Shown here: positions 21,901 through 36,100 of the stretch, one piece after another
Numbering within the stretch: the stretch's first letter is position 1
Layout: each line of letters begins with the position of its first letter
NCBI RefSeq assembly: GCF_029227915.1
Contig: NC_079878.1
Location: 16,990,001 to 17,054,000, forward strand
From: Hydractinia symbiolongicarpus
Taxonomy: Eukaryota > Cnidaria > Hydrozoa > Anthoathecata > Hydractiniidae
DNA length: 64,000 bases
Reading direction: 5' to 3'
Position numbers and translations under genes: made by a program
The notes under the pieces: model-generated
The model's input: only the letters and a program-made list of their open reading frames with translations
What the model was told of the DNA's origin: nothing
Database searches by the model: none

Positions 21901-24179
21901 AGTTTTATGGCCATTGCGGATTGGAAAACGACTTGAGGCGTCGTAGTCCTTTGAACGTGGAAGGACTACACTGATCCTCACATGTCTACCCACGTGGAAG
22001 GACGTGATTAACAGGAAAAGCCCATTTTAGGCTGCAAAAAGCCGTACTACAACAATTAGAAGACTGTGCACGTAGTTGACGGTGTTCTACTGCCATTTCG
22101 GATTGGAAAACGACTTGAGTTGTCGTAGTCCATTGAGAGTGGAAGGACTATACTGATCCTCACATGTCTACCCTCGTGGAAGAACGTAATATACGTGTAA
22201 GGCCCTTATTAGACCTCAAAAGGCCGTATTACAATATTTGGAAGACTGTGCACGTAGTTGACGGTGTTCTACTCCCATTGCGGATTGGAAAATGACTTGA
22301 GGCGTCGTAGTCCATTGAGAGTGGAAGGACTACACTGATCTTCACATGTCTAGCCTCGTGGAAGGACGTTATTAACGGGAAAAGCCCATTTTAGGCTGCA
22401 AAATGCCGAATCGCAATCTTTAGAAGACTGTGCACGTAGTTGACGGTGTTCTATGGCCATTGCGGATTGGAAAACTACTTGAGGAGTCGTAGTCCGTTGA
22501 GAGTGAAGGACTAGACGGATCCTGTCATGTATACGCACGTGGAAGCGCGTGATTTACGTGTAAGGCCCTTATTAGACTGCCAAAAGCCGTATTACAACAT
22601 TTAGAAGACTGTGCACGTAGTTGACGGTGTTCTACTGCCATTGCGGATTGGAAAACGACTTGAGGCGTCGTAGTCTATTAAGAGTGGAAGGACTAGACCG
22701 ATCCCCACCTGTGTAGGCTCCTGGAAGCACGTGATTTACGTGTGAGGCCCTTATTAGACCTCAAAATGCCGTATTGCAATATTTAGAAGACTGTGCACGT
22801 AGTTGACGGTGCTCTATTGCCATTGCGGAATGAAGAGCGAATTGTGGCGTCGTAGTCCATTGAGAGTGGAAGGACTACACTGATCCTCACATGTCTACCA
22901 TCGTGGAAGCACGTGATTTACGTGTGAGGCCCTTATTAGACTACAAAAGGCCGTATTGCAATCTTTAGAAGCCTGTGCACGTAGTTAACGGTGTTCTATC
23001 GCCATTGCGGATTGGTAAACGACTTGAGGCGTCGTAGTCCATTGAGAGTGGAAGGACTACACTGATCCTCACATGTCTACCCTTGTGGAAGGACGTGATT
23101 TACGGGAAGAGCCCATATTAGGCTGCAAAACGCCGTATTACAACATTTAGGAGAAGACTTTGCGCGTAGTTTACGGTGTTTTTTGGCCATTGCGGATTAA
23201 AAAACAACTTGAGGCATCGTAGTCCATTGAGAGTGGAAGGATTAGACCTATCCCTATCTGTCTAGGTTCCTGGAAGCACGTGATATACGTGTAAGGCCCT
23301 TATTAGACCTCAAAAGACCGTATTACAACATTTAGAAGGTTCTGCACGTAGTTGACGGTGCTCTATTGCCTTTGCGGTATGAAGAACGAATTGAGGTGTC
23401 GTGGTCCGTTGAGAGTAAAAGGACTAGACCGATCCTCACATGTCTACGGTCGTGGTAGCACGTGATTTACGGGAAAAGCCCTTATAATTCCTCAAAATGC
23501 CGTATTGCAATCTTTAGAAGCCTTTGCACGTAGTTAACGGTGCTCTATCGCCATTGCGAATTGGTAAACGACTTGAGGCGTCGTAGTCCATTGACAGTGG
23601 AAGGACTACACTGATCCTCACATGTCTACCCTTGTGGAAGGACGTGATTTACGGGAAAAGCCCATATTAGGCTGCAAAACGCCGTATTACAACATTTAGG
23701 AGAAGACTTTGCGCGTAGTTTACGGTGTTTTTTGGCCATTGCAGATTAAGAAACAACTTGAGGCATCGTAGTCTATTAAGAGTGGAAGGACTAGACCGAT
23801 CCCCACCAGTCTAGGTTCCTGGAAGCACGTGATGTACGTGTAAGGCCCTTATTAGACCTTAAAAGACCGTATTACAACATTTAGAAGGTTCTGCACGTAG
23901 TTGACGGTGCTCTATTGCCTTTGCGGTATGAAGAACAAATTGAGGTGTCGTGGTCCGTTGAGAGTAAAAGGACTAGGCCGATCCTCACATGTCTACGGTC
24001 GTGGTAGCACGTGATTTACGGAAAATAGCCCTTATAAGACCTCAAAATGCCGTAATTGCAGTATTTAGAAGACTGTGCACGTAGTTGACGGTGCTCTATT
24101 GCCATTGCGGAATGAAGAGCGAATTTTGGCGTCGTAGTCCATTGAGAGTGGAAAGACTAGACGGATCCTGTCATGAATA
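18917..24179 (+). repeat. Large tandem duplication, copy 2 (about 5.26 kb, 29 monomers)
   Basis: Direct tandem partner of 13836-18916. The join near 18917-18926 is in register: GAATACGCACGTGGAAG, the end of copy 1, runs into GACGTAATATACG, the head of copy 2. At the end of copy 2, GAATACGCACGTGGAAG continues instead into CATGTCATTTACG, which is the ordinary flank. This is the pattern expected of unequal exchange between aligned monomers. The copies differ at few sites, for example TGGAAAAAACTTGAGG at about 15937 versus TGGAAACTACTTGAGG at about 21200. Confidence 0.86.
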
Positions 24180-27100
24180 CGCACGTGGAAGCATGTCATT
24201 TACGTGTAAGGCCCTTACTAGACTGCAAAAGACCGTATTACAACATTTAGGAGACTGTGCACGTAGTTGACGGTGTGTTATGTCCATTGCGGATTGGAAA
24301 AGGACTTGAAGCGTCGTAGTCCATTGAGAGTGGAAGGACTAGAGCGACCCTCACCCGCCTAGGCTTGTGGAAGCACGCGTTTGACGTGTAAGGCCCTTGT
24401 TAGGCTGCTAAAGGCCGTATTACAACATTTAGAAGTCTGTGAGCGTAGTTGGCCGAGTTCTATGGCCATTGCTGATTGGAAAACAACTTGACCCGTCGTA
24501 GACCATTGAGAGTGGAAGGACTAGACGGATCCTGTCATGTATACGCACGTGGAAGCACGTGATTTACGTGTAACGCCCTTATTAGACTGCCAAAGACCGT
24601 ATTACAACTTTTAGAAGACTGTGCACGTAGTTGACGGTTTTCTACTCCCATTGCGGATTGGAAAATGACTTGAGGCGTCGTAGTCCATTGAGAGTGGAAG
24701 GACTACACTGATCTTCACATGTCTAGCCTCGTGGATGGACGTTATTAACGGGAAAAGCCCATTTTAGGCTGCAAAATGCCGAATCGCAATCTTTAGAAGA
24801 CTGTGCACGTAGTTGACGGTGTTCTATGGCCATTGCGAATTGGAAAACTACTTGAGGAGTCGTAGTCCGTTGAGAGTGAAGGACTAGACGGATCCTGTCA
24901 TGTATACGCACGTGGAAGCGCGTGATTTACGTGTAAGGCCCTTATTAGATTGCCAAAAGCCGTATTACAACATTTAGAAGACTGTGCACGTAGTTGACGG
25001 TGTTCTACTGCCATTGCGGATTGGAAAACAACTTGAGGCGTCGTAGTCCCTTGAGAGTGGAAGGACTACACTGATCCTCACATGTCTACCCTCGATGAAG
25101 GACATGATTAACGGGAAAAGCCCATTTTAGGCTGCAAAAGGCCGTATTACAACATTTAGAACACTGTGCACGTAGTTGACGATGTTCTATGGCCATTGCA
25201 GATTGGAAAGCGACTTGAGGCGTCGTAGGCGATTGAGAGTGGAAGAACTAGACCGATCCCCACCTGTCTAGGGTCGTGGAAGCACGTGATTTACTTGTGA
25301 GACCCTTATTAGACTACAAAAGGCCGTATTACAACATTTAGAAGCCTGTGCACGTAGTTGACAATGTTCTATGGGCATTGCGGATTCGAAAACGACTTGA
25401 GGCGTCGTAGTCCATTAAGAGTGGAAGGACTAGACCGATCCCCATCCGCCTAGGCTTGTGGAAGCACGCGTTTGACGTGTAAGGCCCATGTTAGGCTGCT
25501 AACGGCCGTATTGCACCATTTAGAAGACTGTGAGCGTAGTTGGCCGAGTTTTATGGCCATTGCGGATTGGAAAACGACTTGAAGCGTCGTAGTCCATTGA
25601 AAGTGGAAGGACTACACTGATTCTCACATGTCTACCCACGTGGAAGGACGTGATTAACAGGAAAAGCCCATTTTAGGCTGCAAAAAGCCGTACTACAACA
25701 TTTAGAAGACTGTGCACGTAGTTGAAGATGTTCTATGGCCATTGCGGATTGGAAAACGACTTGAGGCGTCGTAGTCTATTAAGAGTGGTAGGACTAGACC
25801 GATCCCCACCTGTGTAGGCTCCTGGAAGCACGTGATTTACGTGGGAGGCCCTTATTAGACCTCAAAATACCGTATTGCAATATGTAGAAGACTGTGCACG
25901 TAGTTGACGGTGCTCTATTGCCATTGCGGAATGAAGAGCGAATTGTGGCGTCGTAGTCCATTGAGAGTGGAAGGACTACACTGATCCTCACATGTCTACC
26001 ATCGTGGAAGCACATGATTTACGTGTAAGGCCCTTATTAGACTACAAAAGGCCGTAATGAAATCTTTAGAAGCCTGTGCACGTAGTTAACGGTGTTCTAT
26101 CGCCATTGCGGATTGGAAAATGACTTAAGGCGTCGTAGTCCATTGAGAATGGAAAGACTAGACGGATCCTGTCATGTATACGCACGTGGAAGCATGTCAT
26201 TTACGTGTAAGGCCCTTACTAGACTGCAAAAGACCGTATTACAACATTTAGGAGACTGTGCACGTAGTTGACGGTGTGTTATGTCCATTGCGGATTGGAA
26301 AAGGACTTGAAGCGTCGTAGTCCATTGAGAGTGGAAGGACTAGAGCGACCCTCACCCGCCTAGGCTTGTGGAAGCACGCGTTTGACGTGTAAGGCCCTTG
26401 TTAGGCTGCTAAAGGCCGTATTACAACATTTAGAAGACTGTGCACGTAGTTGACGGTGTTCTATGGCCATTGCGGATTGGAAACTACTTGAGGAGTCGTA
26501 GTCCGTTGAGAGTGAAGGACTAGACGGATCCTGTCATGTATACGCACGTGGAAGTGCGTGATTTACGTGTAAGGCCCTTATTAGACTACAAAAGGCCGTA
26601 TTGCAATCTTTAGAAGCCTGTGCACGTAGTTGACAATGTTCTATGGCCATTGCGGATTGGAAAACGACTTGAGGCGTCGTAGTCCATTAAGAGTGGAAGG
26701 ACTAGACCGATCCCCATCCGCCTAGGCTTGTGGAAGCACGCGTTTGACGTGTAAGGCCAATGTTAGGCTGCTAAAGGCCGTATTGCACCATTTAGAAGAC
26801 TGTGAGCGTAGTTGGCAGAGTTTTATGGCCATTGCGGATTGGAAAACGACTTGTGGCGTCGTAGTCCATTGAAAGTGGAAGGACTACACTGATCCTCACA
26901 TGTCTACCCACGTGGAAGGACGTGATTAACAGGAAAAGCCCATTTTAGGCTGCAAAAAGCCGTACTACAACATTTAGAAGACTGTGCACGTAGTTGACGA
27001 TGTTCTATGGCCATTGCGGATTGGAAAACGACTTGAACTGTCGTAGTCCATTGAGATTTGAAGAACTAGAACGATCCCCATCCGCCTAGGCTTGTGGAAG

Positions 27101-27441
27101 CACGCGTTTGACCTGTAAGGCCCATGTTAGGCTGCTAAAGGCTGTATTACAACATTTAGAAGACTGTGAGCGTAGTTGGCCTAGTTCTATGGCCATTGCT
27201 GATTGGTAAACAACTTGTCCCATCGTAGACCATTGAGAGTGTAAGGACTAGACGGATCCTGTCATGTATACGCACGTGGAAGCACGTAATTTACGTGTAA
27301 GGCCCGTATTAGACTGCCAAAGACCGTATTACAACTTTTAGGAGACTGTGCACGTAGTTGACGGTGTTCTACTGCCATTGCGGATTGGAAACGACTTGAA
27401 GCGTCGCAGTCCATTGAGAGTGGAAGGACTACACTGATCCT
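24180..27441 (+). repeat. Copy of the 10.7-13.8 kb satellite block
   Basis: Matches about 10745-13825 at an offset of 13,434 bp, then 13,616 bp. It ends with E', F' and a G' (27261-27441). It also matches 34.17-37.2 kb at an offset of 9,986 bp, sharing rare marks such as CCTCGATGAAGGACATG, GTAGGCGATTGAG and GTAATGAAATC. No gene is seen. Confidence 0.82.
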
Positions 27442-28878
27442 CACATGTCTACCCTCGTGGAAGGACGTAATATGCGTGTAAGGCCCTTATTAGACCTCAA
27501 AAGGCCGTATTACAATATTTGGAAGACTGTGCACGTAGTTGACGGTGTTCTACTGCCATTTCGGATTGGAAAACGACTTGAGTTGTCGTAGTCCATTGAG
27601 AGTGGAAGGACTATACTGATCCTCACATGTCTACCCTCGTGGAAGGACGTAATATACGTGTAAGGCCTTTATTAGACCTCAAAAGGCCGTATTACAATAT
27701 TTGGAAGACTATGCACGTAGTTGACGGTGTTTTACTGCCATTGCGGATTGGAAAATCACTTGAGGCGTCGTAGTCCATTGAGAGTGGAAGAACTAGACCG
27801 ATCCCCACCTGTCTAGGATCGTGGAAGCACGTGATTTACGTGTGAGACCCTTATTAGACTACAAAAGGCCGTATTACAACATTTAGAAGCCTGTGCACGT
27901 AGTTGACAATGTTCTATGGCCATTGAGGCGTCGTAGTCCATTAAGAGTGGAAGGACTAGACCGATCCCCATCCGCCTAGGCTTGTGGACGCACGCGTTTG
28001 ACGTGTAAGGCCAATGTTAGGCTGCTAAAGGCCGTATTGCACCATTTAGAAGACTGTGAGCGTAGTTGGCCGAGTTTTATGGCCATTGTGGATTGGAAAA
28101 CGACTTGAGGCGTCGTAGTCCATTGAAAGTGGAAGGACTACACTGATCCTCACATGTCTACCCACGTGGAAGGACGTGATTAACAGGAAAAGCCCATTTT
28201 AGGCTGCAAAAAGCCGTACTACAACATTTAGAAGACTGTGCACGTAGTTGACGATGTTCTATGGCCATTGCGGATTGGAAAACGACTTGAGCCGTCGTAG
28301 TCCATTGAGATTTGAAGAACTAGAACGATCCCCATCCGCCTAGGCTTGTGGAAGCACGCGTTTGACGTGTAAGGCCCATGTTAGGCTGCTAAAGGCTGTA
28401 TTACAACATTTACAAGACTGTGAGCGTAGTTGGCCTAGTTCTATGGCCATTGCTGATTGGAAAACAACTTGACCCGTCGTAGACCATTGAGAGTGGAAGG
28501 ACTAGACAGATCCTGTCAAGTATACGCACGTGGAAGCACGTGATTTACGTGTAAGGCACTTATTAGACTGCCAAAGACCCTATTACAACTTTTAGAAGAC
28601 TGTGCACGTAGTTGACGGTGTTTTACTGCCATTGCGGATTGGAAAACGACTTGAGGCGTAGTAGTCCATTTAGAGTGAAAGGACTACACTGATCCTCACA
28701 TATCTACCCTCGTGGAAGGACGTAATATACGTGTAAGGCCCTTATTAGACTACAAAAGGCCGTATTGCAATCTTTAGAAGCCTGTGCACGTAGTTGACAA
28801 TGTTCTATGGCCATTGCGGATTGGAAAACGACTTGAGTTGTCGTAGTCCATTGAGAGTGGAAGGACTAGACCGATCCC
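27442..28878 (+). repeat. Partial HOR, eight monomers A to H
   Basis: Units A, B, C (19-bp deletion at about 27920), D, E, F, G and H start at 27442, 27624, 27806, 27969, 28151, 28333, 28515 and 28697, giving 1,437 bp. The H here has an A-like 3' end (TTGAGTTGTCG) and is followed by a C-type unit lacking the deletion instead of D', so the 12-mer is cut after position 8. Confidence 0.84.
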
Positions 28879-31800
28879 CACCTGTCTAGGATCGTGGAAG
28901 CACGTGATTTACGTGTGAGACCCTTATTAGACTACAAAAGGCCGTATTACAAAATTTAGAAGCCTGTGCACGTAGTTGACAATGTTCTATGGCCATTGCG
29001 GATTGGAAAACGACTTGAGGCGTCGTAGTCCATTAAGAGTGGAAGGACTAGACCGATCCCCATCCGCCTAGGCTTGTGGAAGCACGCGTTTGACGTGTAA
29101 GGCCAATGTTAGGCTGCTAAAGGCCGTATTGCACCATTTAGAAGACTGTGAGCGTAGTTGGCCGAGTTTTATGGCCATTGCGGATTGGAAAACGACTTGA
29201 GGCGTCGTAGTCCATTGAAAGTGGAAGGACTACACTGATCCTCACATGTCTACCCACGTGGAAGGACGTGATTAACAGGAAAAGCCCATTTTATGCTGCA
29301 AAAAGCCGTACTACAACATTTAGAAGACTGTGCACGTAGTTGACGATGTTCTATGGCCATTGCGGATTGGAAAACGACTTGAGCCGTCGTAGTCCATTGA
29401 GATTTAAAGAACTAGAACGATCCCCATCCGCCTAGGCTTGTGGAAGCACGCGTTTGACGTGTAAGGCCCATGTTAGGCTGCTAAAGGCTGTATTACAACA
29501 TTTAGAAGACTGTGAGCGTAGTTGGCCTAGTTCTATGGCCATTGCTGATTGGAAAACAACTTGACCCGTCGTAGACCATTGAGAGTGGAAGGACTAGACA
29601 GATCCTGTCAAGTATACGCACGTGGAAGCACGTGATTTACGTGTGAGACCCTTATTAGACTACAAAAGGCCGTATTACAACATTTAGAAGCCTGTGCACG
29701 TAGTTGACAATGTTCTATGGCCATTGCGGATTGGAAAACGACTTGAGGCGTCGTAGTCCATTAAGAGTGGAAGGACTAGACCGATCCCCATCCGCCTAGG
29801 CTTGTGGAAGCACGCGTTTGACGTGTAAGGCCAATGTTAGGCTGCTAAAGGCCGTATTGCACCATTTAGAAGACTGTGAGCGTAGTTGGCCGAGTTTTAT
29901 GGCCATTGCGGATTGGAAAACGACTTGAGGCGTCGTAGTCCATTGAAAGTGGAAGGACTACACTGATCCTCACATGTCTACCCACGTGGAAGGACGTGAT
30001 TAACAGGAAAAGCCCATTTTAGGCTGCAAAAAGCCGTACTACAACATTTAGAAGACTGTGCACGTAGTTGCGATGTTCTATGGCCATTGCGGATTGGAAA
30101 ACGACTTGAGCCGTCGTAGTCCAATGAGATTTGAAGAACCAGAACGATCCCCATCCGCCTAGGCTTGTGGAAGCACGCGTTTGACGTGTAAGGCCCATGT
30201 TAGGCTGCTAAAGGCTGTATTACAACATTTAGAAGACTGTGAGCGTAGTTGGCCTAGTTCTATGGCCATTGCTGATTGGAAAACAACTTGACCCGTCGTA
30301 GACCATTGAGAGTGGAAGGACTAGACAGATCCTGTCAAGTATACGCACGTGGAAGCACGTGATTTACGTGTAAGGCACTTATTAGACTGCCAAAGACCGT
30401 ATTACAACTTTTAGAAGACTGTGCACGTAGTTGACGGTGTTTTACTGCCATTGCGGATTGGAAAACGACTTGAGGCGTCGTAGTCCATTTAGAGTGAAAG
30501 GACTACACTGATCCTCACATATCTACGCTCGTGGAAGGACGTAATATACGTGTAAGGCTATTATTAGACCTCAAAAGGCCGTATTACAATATTTGGAAGA
30601 CTGTGCACGTAGTTGACGGTGTTCTACTGCCATTTCGGATTGGAAAACGACTTGAGGCGTCGTAGTCCATTGAGAGTGGAAAGACTAGACGGATCCTGTC
30701 ATGTATACGCACGTGGAAGCATGTCATTTACGTGTAAGGCCCTTACTAGACTGCAAAAGACCGTATTAGAACATTTAGGAGACTGTGCACGTAGGTGACG
30801 GTGTGTTATGTCCATTGCGGATTGGAAAAGGACTTGAAGCGTCGTAGTCCATTGAGAGTGGAAGGACTAGAGCGACCCTCACCCGCCTAGGCTTGTGGAA
30901 GCACGCGTTTGACGTGTAAGGCCCTTGTTAGGCTGCTAAAGGCCGTATTACAACATTTAGAAGACTGTGCACGTAGTTGACGGTGTTCTATGGCCATTGC
31001 GGATTGGAAACTACTTGAGGAGTCGTAGTCCGTTGAGAGTAAAGGACTAGACGGATCCTGTCATGTATACGCACGTGGAAGCATGTCATTTACGTGTAAG
31101 GCCCTTACTAGACTGCAAAAGACCGTATTAGAACATTTAGGAGACTGTGCACGTAGTTGACAATGTTCTATGGCCATTGCGGATTGGAAAACGACTTGAC
31201 GCGTCGTAGTCCATTAAGAGTGGAAGGACTAGACCGATCCCCATCCGCCTAGGCTTGTGGAAGCACGCGTTTGACGTGTAAGGCCAATGTTAGGCTGCTA
31301 AAGGCCGTATTCCACCATTTAGAAGACTGTGAGCGTAGTTGGCAGAGTTTTATGGCCATTGCGGATTGGAAAACGACTTGAGGCGTCGTAGTCCATTGAA
31401 AGTGGAAGGACTACACTGATCCTCACATGTCTACCCACGTGGAAGGACGTGATTAACAGGAAAAGCCCATTTTAGGCTGCAAAAAGCCGTACTACAACAT
31501 TTAGAAGACTGTGCACGTAGTTGACGGTGTTCTACTGCCATTTCGGATTGGAAAACGACTTGAGTTGTCGTAGTCCATTGAGAGTGGAAGGACTATACTG
31601 ATCCTCACATGTCTACCCTCGTGGAAGGACGTAATAAACGTGTAAGGCCCTTATTAGACCTCAAAAGGCCGTATTACAATATTTGGAACACTGTGCACGT
31701 AGTTGACGGTGTTCTACTGCCATTTCGGATTGGAAAACGACTTGAGTTGTCGTAGTCCATTGAGAGTGGAAGGACTATACTGATCCTCACATGTCTACCC

Positions 31801-33186
31801 TCGTTGAAGGACGTAATATACGTGTAAGGCCCTTATTAGACCTCAAAAGGCCGTATTACAACATTTAGAAGACTGTGCACGTAGTTGACGGTGTTCTACT
31901 GCCATTTCGGATTAGAAAACGACTTGAGCTGTCGTAGTCCATTGAGATTTGAAGAACTAGACCGATCCCCACCTGTCTAGGCTTGTGGAAGCACGCGTTT
32001 GACGTGTAAGGCCCATGTTAGGCTGCTAAAGGCTGTATTACAACATTTAGAAGACTGTGAGCGTAGTTGGCCTAGTTCTATGGCCATTGCTGATTGGTAA
32101 ACAACTTGTCCCATCGTAGACCATTGAGAGTGTAAGGACTAGACGGATCCTGTCATGTATACGCACGTGGAAGCACGTAATTTACGTGTAAGGCCCGTAT
32201 TAGACTGCCAAAGACCGTATTACAACTTTTAGGAGACTGTGCATGTAGTTTACGGTGTTCTACTGCCATTGCGGAATGGAAACGACTTGAGGCGTCGCAG
32301 TCCATTGAGAGTGGAAGGACTACACTGATCCTCACATGTCTACCCTCGTGGAAGGACGTAATATGCGTGTAAGGCCCTTATTAGACCTCAAAAGGCCGTA
32401 TTACAACATTTAGAAGACTGTGCACGTAGTTGACGGTGTTCTACTGCCATTTCGGATTAGAAAACGACTTGAGCTGTCGTAGTCCATTGAGATTTGAAGA
32501 ACTAGACCGATCCCCACCTGTCTAGGCTTGTGGAAGCACGCGTTTGACGTGTAAGGCCCATGTTAGGCTGCTAAAGGCTGTATTACAACATTTAGAAGAC
32601 AGTGAGCGTAGTTGGCCTAGTTCTATGGCCATTGCTGATTGGTAAACAACTTGTCCCATCGTAGACCATTGAGAGTGTAAGGACTAGACGGATCCTGTCA
32701 TGTATACGCACGTGGAAGCACGTAATTTACGTGTAAGGCCCGTATTAGACTGCCAAAGACCGTATTACAACTTTTAGGAGACTGTGCATGTAGTTTACGG
32801 TGTTCTACTGCCATTGCGGATTGGAAACGACTTGAGGCGTCGCAGTCCATTGAGAGTGGAAGGACTACACTGATCCTCACATGTCTACCCTCGTGGAAGG
32901 ACGTAATATGCGTGTAAGGCACTTATTAGACCTCAAAAGGCCGTATTACAATATTTGGAAGACTGTGCACGTAGTTGACGGTGTTCTACTGCCATTTCGG
33001 ATTGGAAAACGACTTGAGTTGTCGTAGTCCATTGAGAGTGGAAGGACTATACTGATCCTCACATGTCTACCCTCGTGGAAGGACGTAATATACGTGTAAG
33101 GCCCTTATTAGACCTCAAAAGGCCGTATTACAATATTTGGAAGACTGTGCACGTAGTTGACGGTGTTTTACTGCCATTGCGGATTA
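28879..33186 (+). repeat. HOR-derived block, source or partner of 37.3-40.6 kb
   Basis: C-D-E-F runs and G/C hybrids are followed by A-type and trimer units. About 29099-33186 aligns with 37285-40644, first at offset 8,186 and later at 7,459. Rare marks shared by both are GAGATTTAAAGAAC (29401 and 37587), a one-base deletion giving GTAGTTGCGATG (about 30068 and 38254) and GTAATAAACGTG (about 31630 and 39638). The doubled trimer sits at about 31788-32877, and 31606-33185 also matches 1-1580. Confidence 0.82.
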
Positions 33187-36100
33187 AAAAACAACTTGAG
33201 GCATCGTAGTCCATTGAGAGTGGAAGGATTAGACCTATCCCTACCTGTCTAGGTTCCTGGAAGCACGTGATATACGTGTAAGGCCCTTATTAGACCTCAA
33301 AAGACCGTATTACAACATTTAGAAGGTTCTGCACGTAGTTGACGGTGCTCTATTGCCTTTGCGGTATGAAGAACGAATTGAGGTGTCGTGGTCCGTTGAG
33401 AGTAAAAGGACTAGACCGATCCTCACATGTCTACGGTCGTGGTAGCACGTGATTTACGGGAAAAGCCCTTATAATTCCTCAAAATGCCGTATTGCAATCT
33501 TTAGAAGCCTGTGCACCTAGTTAACGGTGCTCTATCGCCATTGCGAATTGGTAAACGACTTGAGGCGTCGTAGTCCATTGACAGTGGAAGGACTACACTG
33601 ATCCTCACATGTTTACCCTTGTGGAAGGACGTGATTTACGGGAAAAGCCCATATTAGGCTGCAAAACGCCGTATTACAACATTTAGGAGAAGACTTTGCG
33701 CGTAGTTTACGGTGTTTTTTGGCCATTGCAGATTAAGAAACAACTTGAGGCATCGTAGTCTATTAAGAGTGGAAGGACTAGACCGATCCCCACCTGTCTA
33801 GGTTCCTGGAAGCACGTGATGTACGTGTAAGGCCCTTATTAGACCTTAAAAGACCGTATTACAACATTTAGAAGGTTCTGCACGTAGTTGACGGTGCTCT
33901 ATTGCCTTTGTGGTATGAAGAACAAATTGAGGTGTCGTGGTCCGTTGAGAGTAAAAGGACTAGGCCGATCCTCACATGTCTACGGTCGTGGTAGCACGTG
34001 ATTTACGGGAAAAGCCCTTATAAGACCTCAAAATGCCGTAATTGCAGTATTTAGAAGACTGTGCACGTAGTTGACGGTGCTCTATTGCCATTGCGGAATG
34101 AAGAGCGAATTTTGGCGTCGTAGTCCATTGAGAGTGGAAAGACTAGACGGATCCTGTCATGAATACGCACGTGGAAGCATGTCATTTACGTGTAAGGCCC
34201 TTACTAGACTGCAAAAGACCGTATTACAACATTTAGGAGACTGTGCACGTAGTTGACGGTGTGTTATGTCCATTGCGGATTGGAAAAGGACTTGAAGCGT
34301 CGTAGTCCATTGAGAGTGGAAGGACTAGAGCGACCCTCACCCGCCTAGGCTTGTGGAAGCACGCGTTTGACGTGTAAGGCCCTTGTTAGGCTGCTAAAGG
34401 CCGTATTACAACATTTAGAAGTCTGTGAGCGTAGTTGGCCGAGTTCTATGGCCATTGCTGATTGGAAAACAACTTGACCCGTCGTAGACCATTGAGAGTG
34501 GAAGGACTAGACGGATCCTGTCATGTATACGCACGTGGAAGCACGTGATTTACGTGTAACGCCCTTATTAGACTGCCAAAGACCGTATTACAACTTTTAG
34601 AAGACTGTGCACGTAGTTGACGGTGTTCTACTCCCATTGCGGATTGGAAAATGACTTGAGGCGTCGTAGTCCATTGAGAGTGGAAGGACTACACTGATCT
34701 TCACATGTCTAGCCTCGTGGATGGACGTTATTAACGGGAAAAGCCCATTTTAGGCTGCAAAATGCCGAATCGCAATCTTTAGAAGACTGTGCACGTAGTT
34801 GACGGTGTTCTATGGCCATTGCGGATTGGAAAACTACTTGAGGAGTCGTAGTCCGTTGAGAGTGAAGGACTAGACGGATCCTGTCATGTATACGCACGTG
34901 GAAGCGCGTGATTTACGTGTAAGGCCCTTATTAGACTGCCAAAAGCCGTATTACAACATTTAGAAGACTGTGCACGTAGTTGACGGTGTTCTACTGCCAT
35001 TGCGGATTGGAAAACAACTTGAGGCGTCGTAGTCCCTTGAGAGTGGAAGGACTACACTGATCCTCACATGTCTACCCTCGATGAAGGACATGATTAACGG
35101 GAAAAGCCCATTTTAGGCTGCAAAAGGCCGTATTACAACATTTAGAACACTGTGCACGTAGTTGACGATGTTCTATGGCCATTGCAGATTGGAAAGCGAC
35201 TTGAGGCGTCGTAGGCGATTGAGAGTGGAAGAACTAGACCGATCCCCACCTGTCTAGGGTCGTGGAAGCACGTGATTTACTTGTGAGACCCTTATTAGAC
35301 TACAAAAGGCCGTATTACAACATTTAGAAGCCTGTGCACGTAGTTGACAATGTTCTATGGGCATGGCGGATTCGAAAACGACTTGAGGCGTCGTAGTCCA
35401 TTAAGAGTGGAAGGACTAGACCGATCCCCATCCGCCTAGGCTTGTGGAAGCACGCGTTTGACGTGTAAGGCCCATGTTAGGCTGCTAACGGCCGTATTGC
35501 ACCATTTAGAAGACTGTGAGCGTAGTTGGCCGAGTTTTATGGCCATTGCGGATTGGAAAACGACTTGAAGCGTCGTAGTCTATTGAAAGTGGAAGGACTA
35601 CACTGATCCTCACATGTCTACCCACGTGGAAGGACGTGATTAACAGGAAAAGCCCATTTTAGGCTGCAAAAAGCCGTACTACAACATTTAGAAGACTGTG
35701 CACGTAGTTGACGATGTTCTATGGCCATTGCGGATTGGAAAACGACTTGAGGCGTCGTAGTCTATTAAGAGTGGAAGGACTAGACCGATCCCCACCTGTG
35801 TAGGCTCCTGGAAGCACGTGATTTACGTGGGAGGCCCTTATTAGACCTCAAAATACCGTATTGCAATATGTAGAAGACTGTGCACGTAGTTGACGGTGCT
35901 CTATTGCCATTGCGGAATGAAGAGCAAATTGTGGCGTCGTAGTCCATTGAGAGTGGAAGGACTACACTGATCCTCACATGTCTACCATCGTGGAAGCACG
36001 TGATTTACGTGTAAGGCCCTTATTAGACTACAAAAGGCCGTAATGAAATCTTTAGAAGCCTGTGCACGTAGTTAACGGTGTTCTATCGCCATTGCGGATT

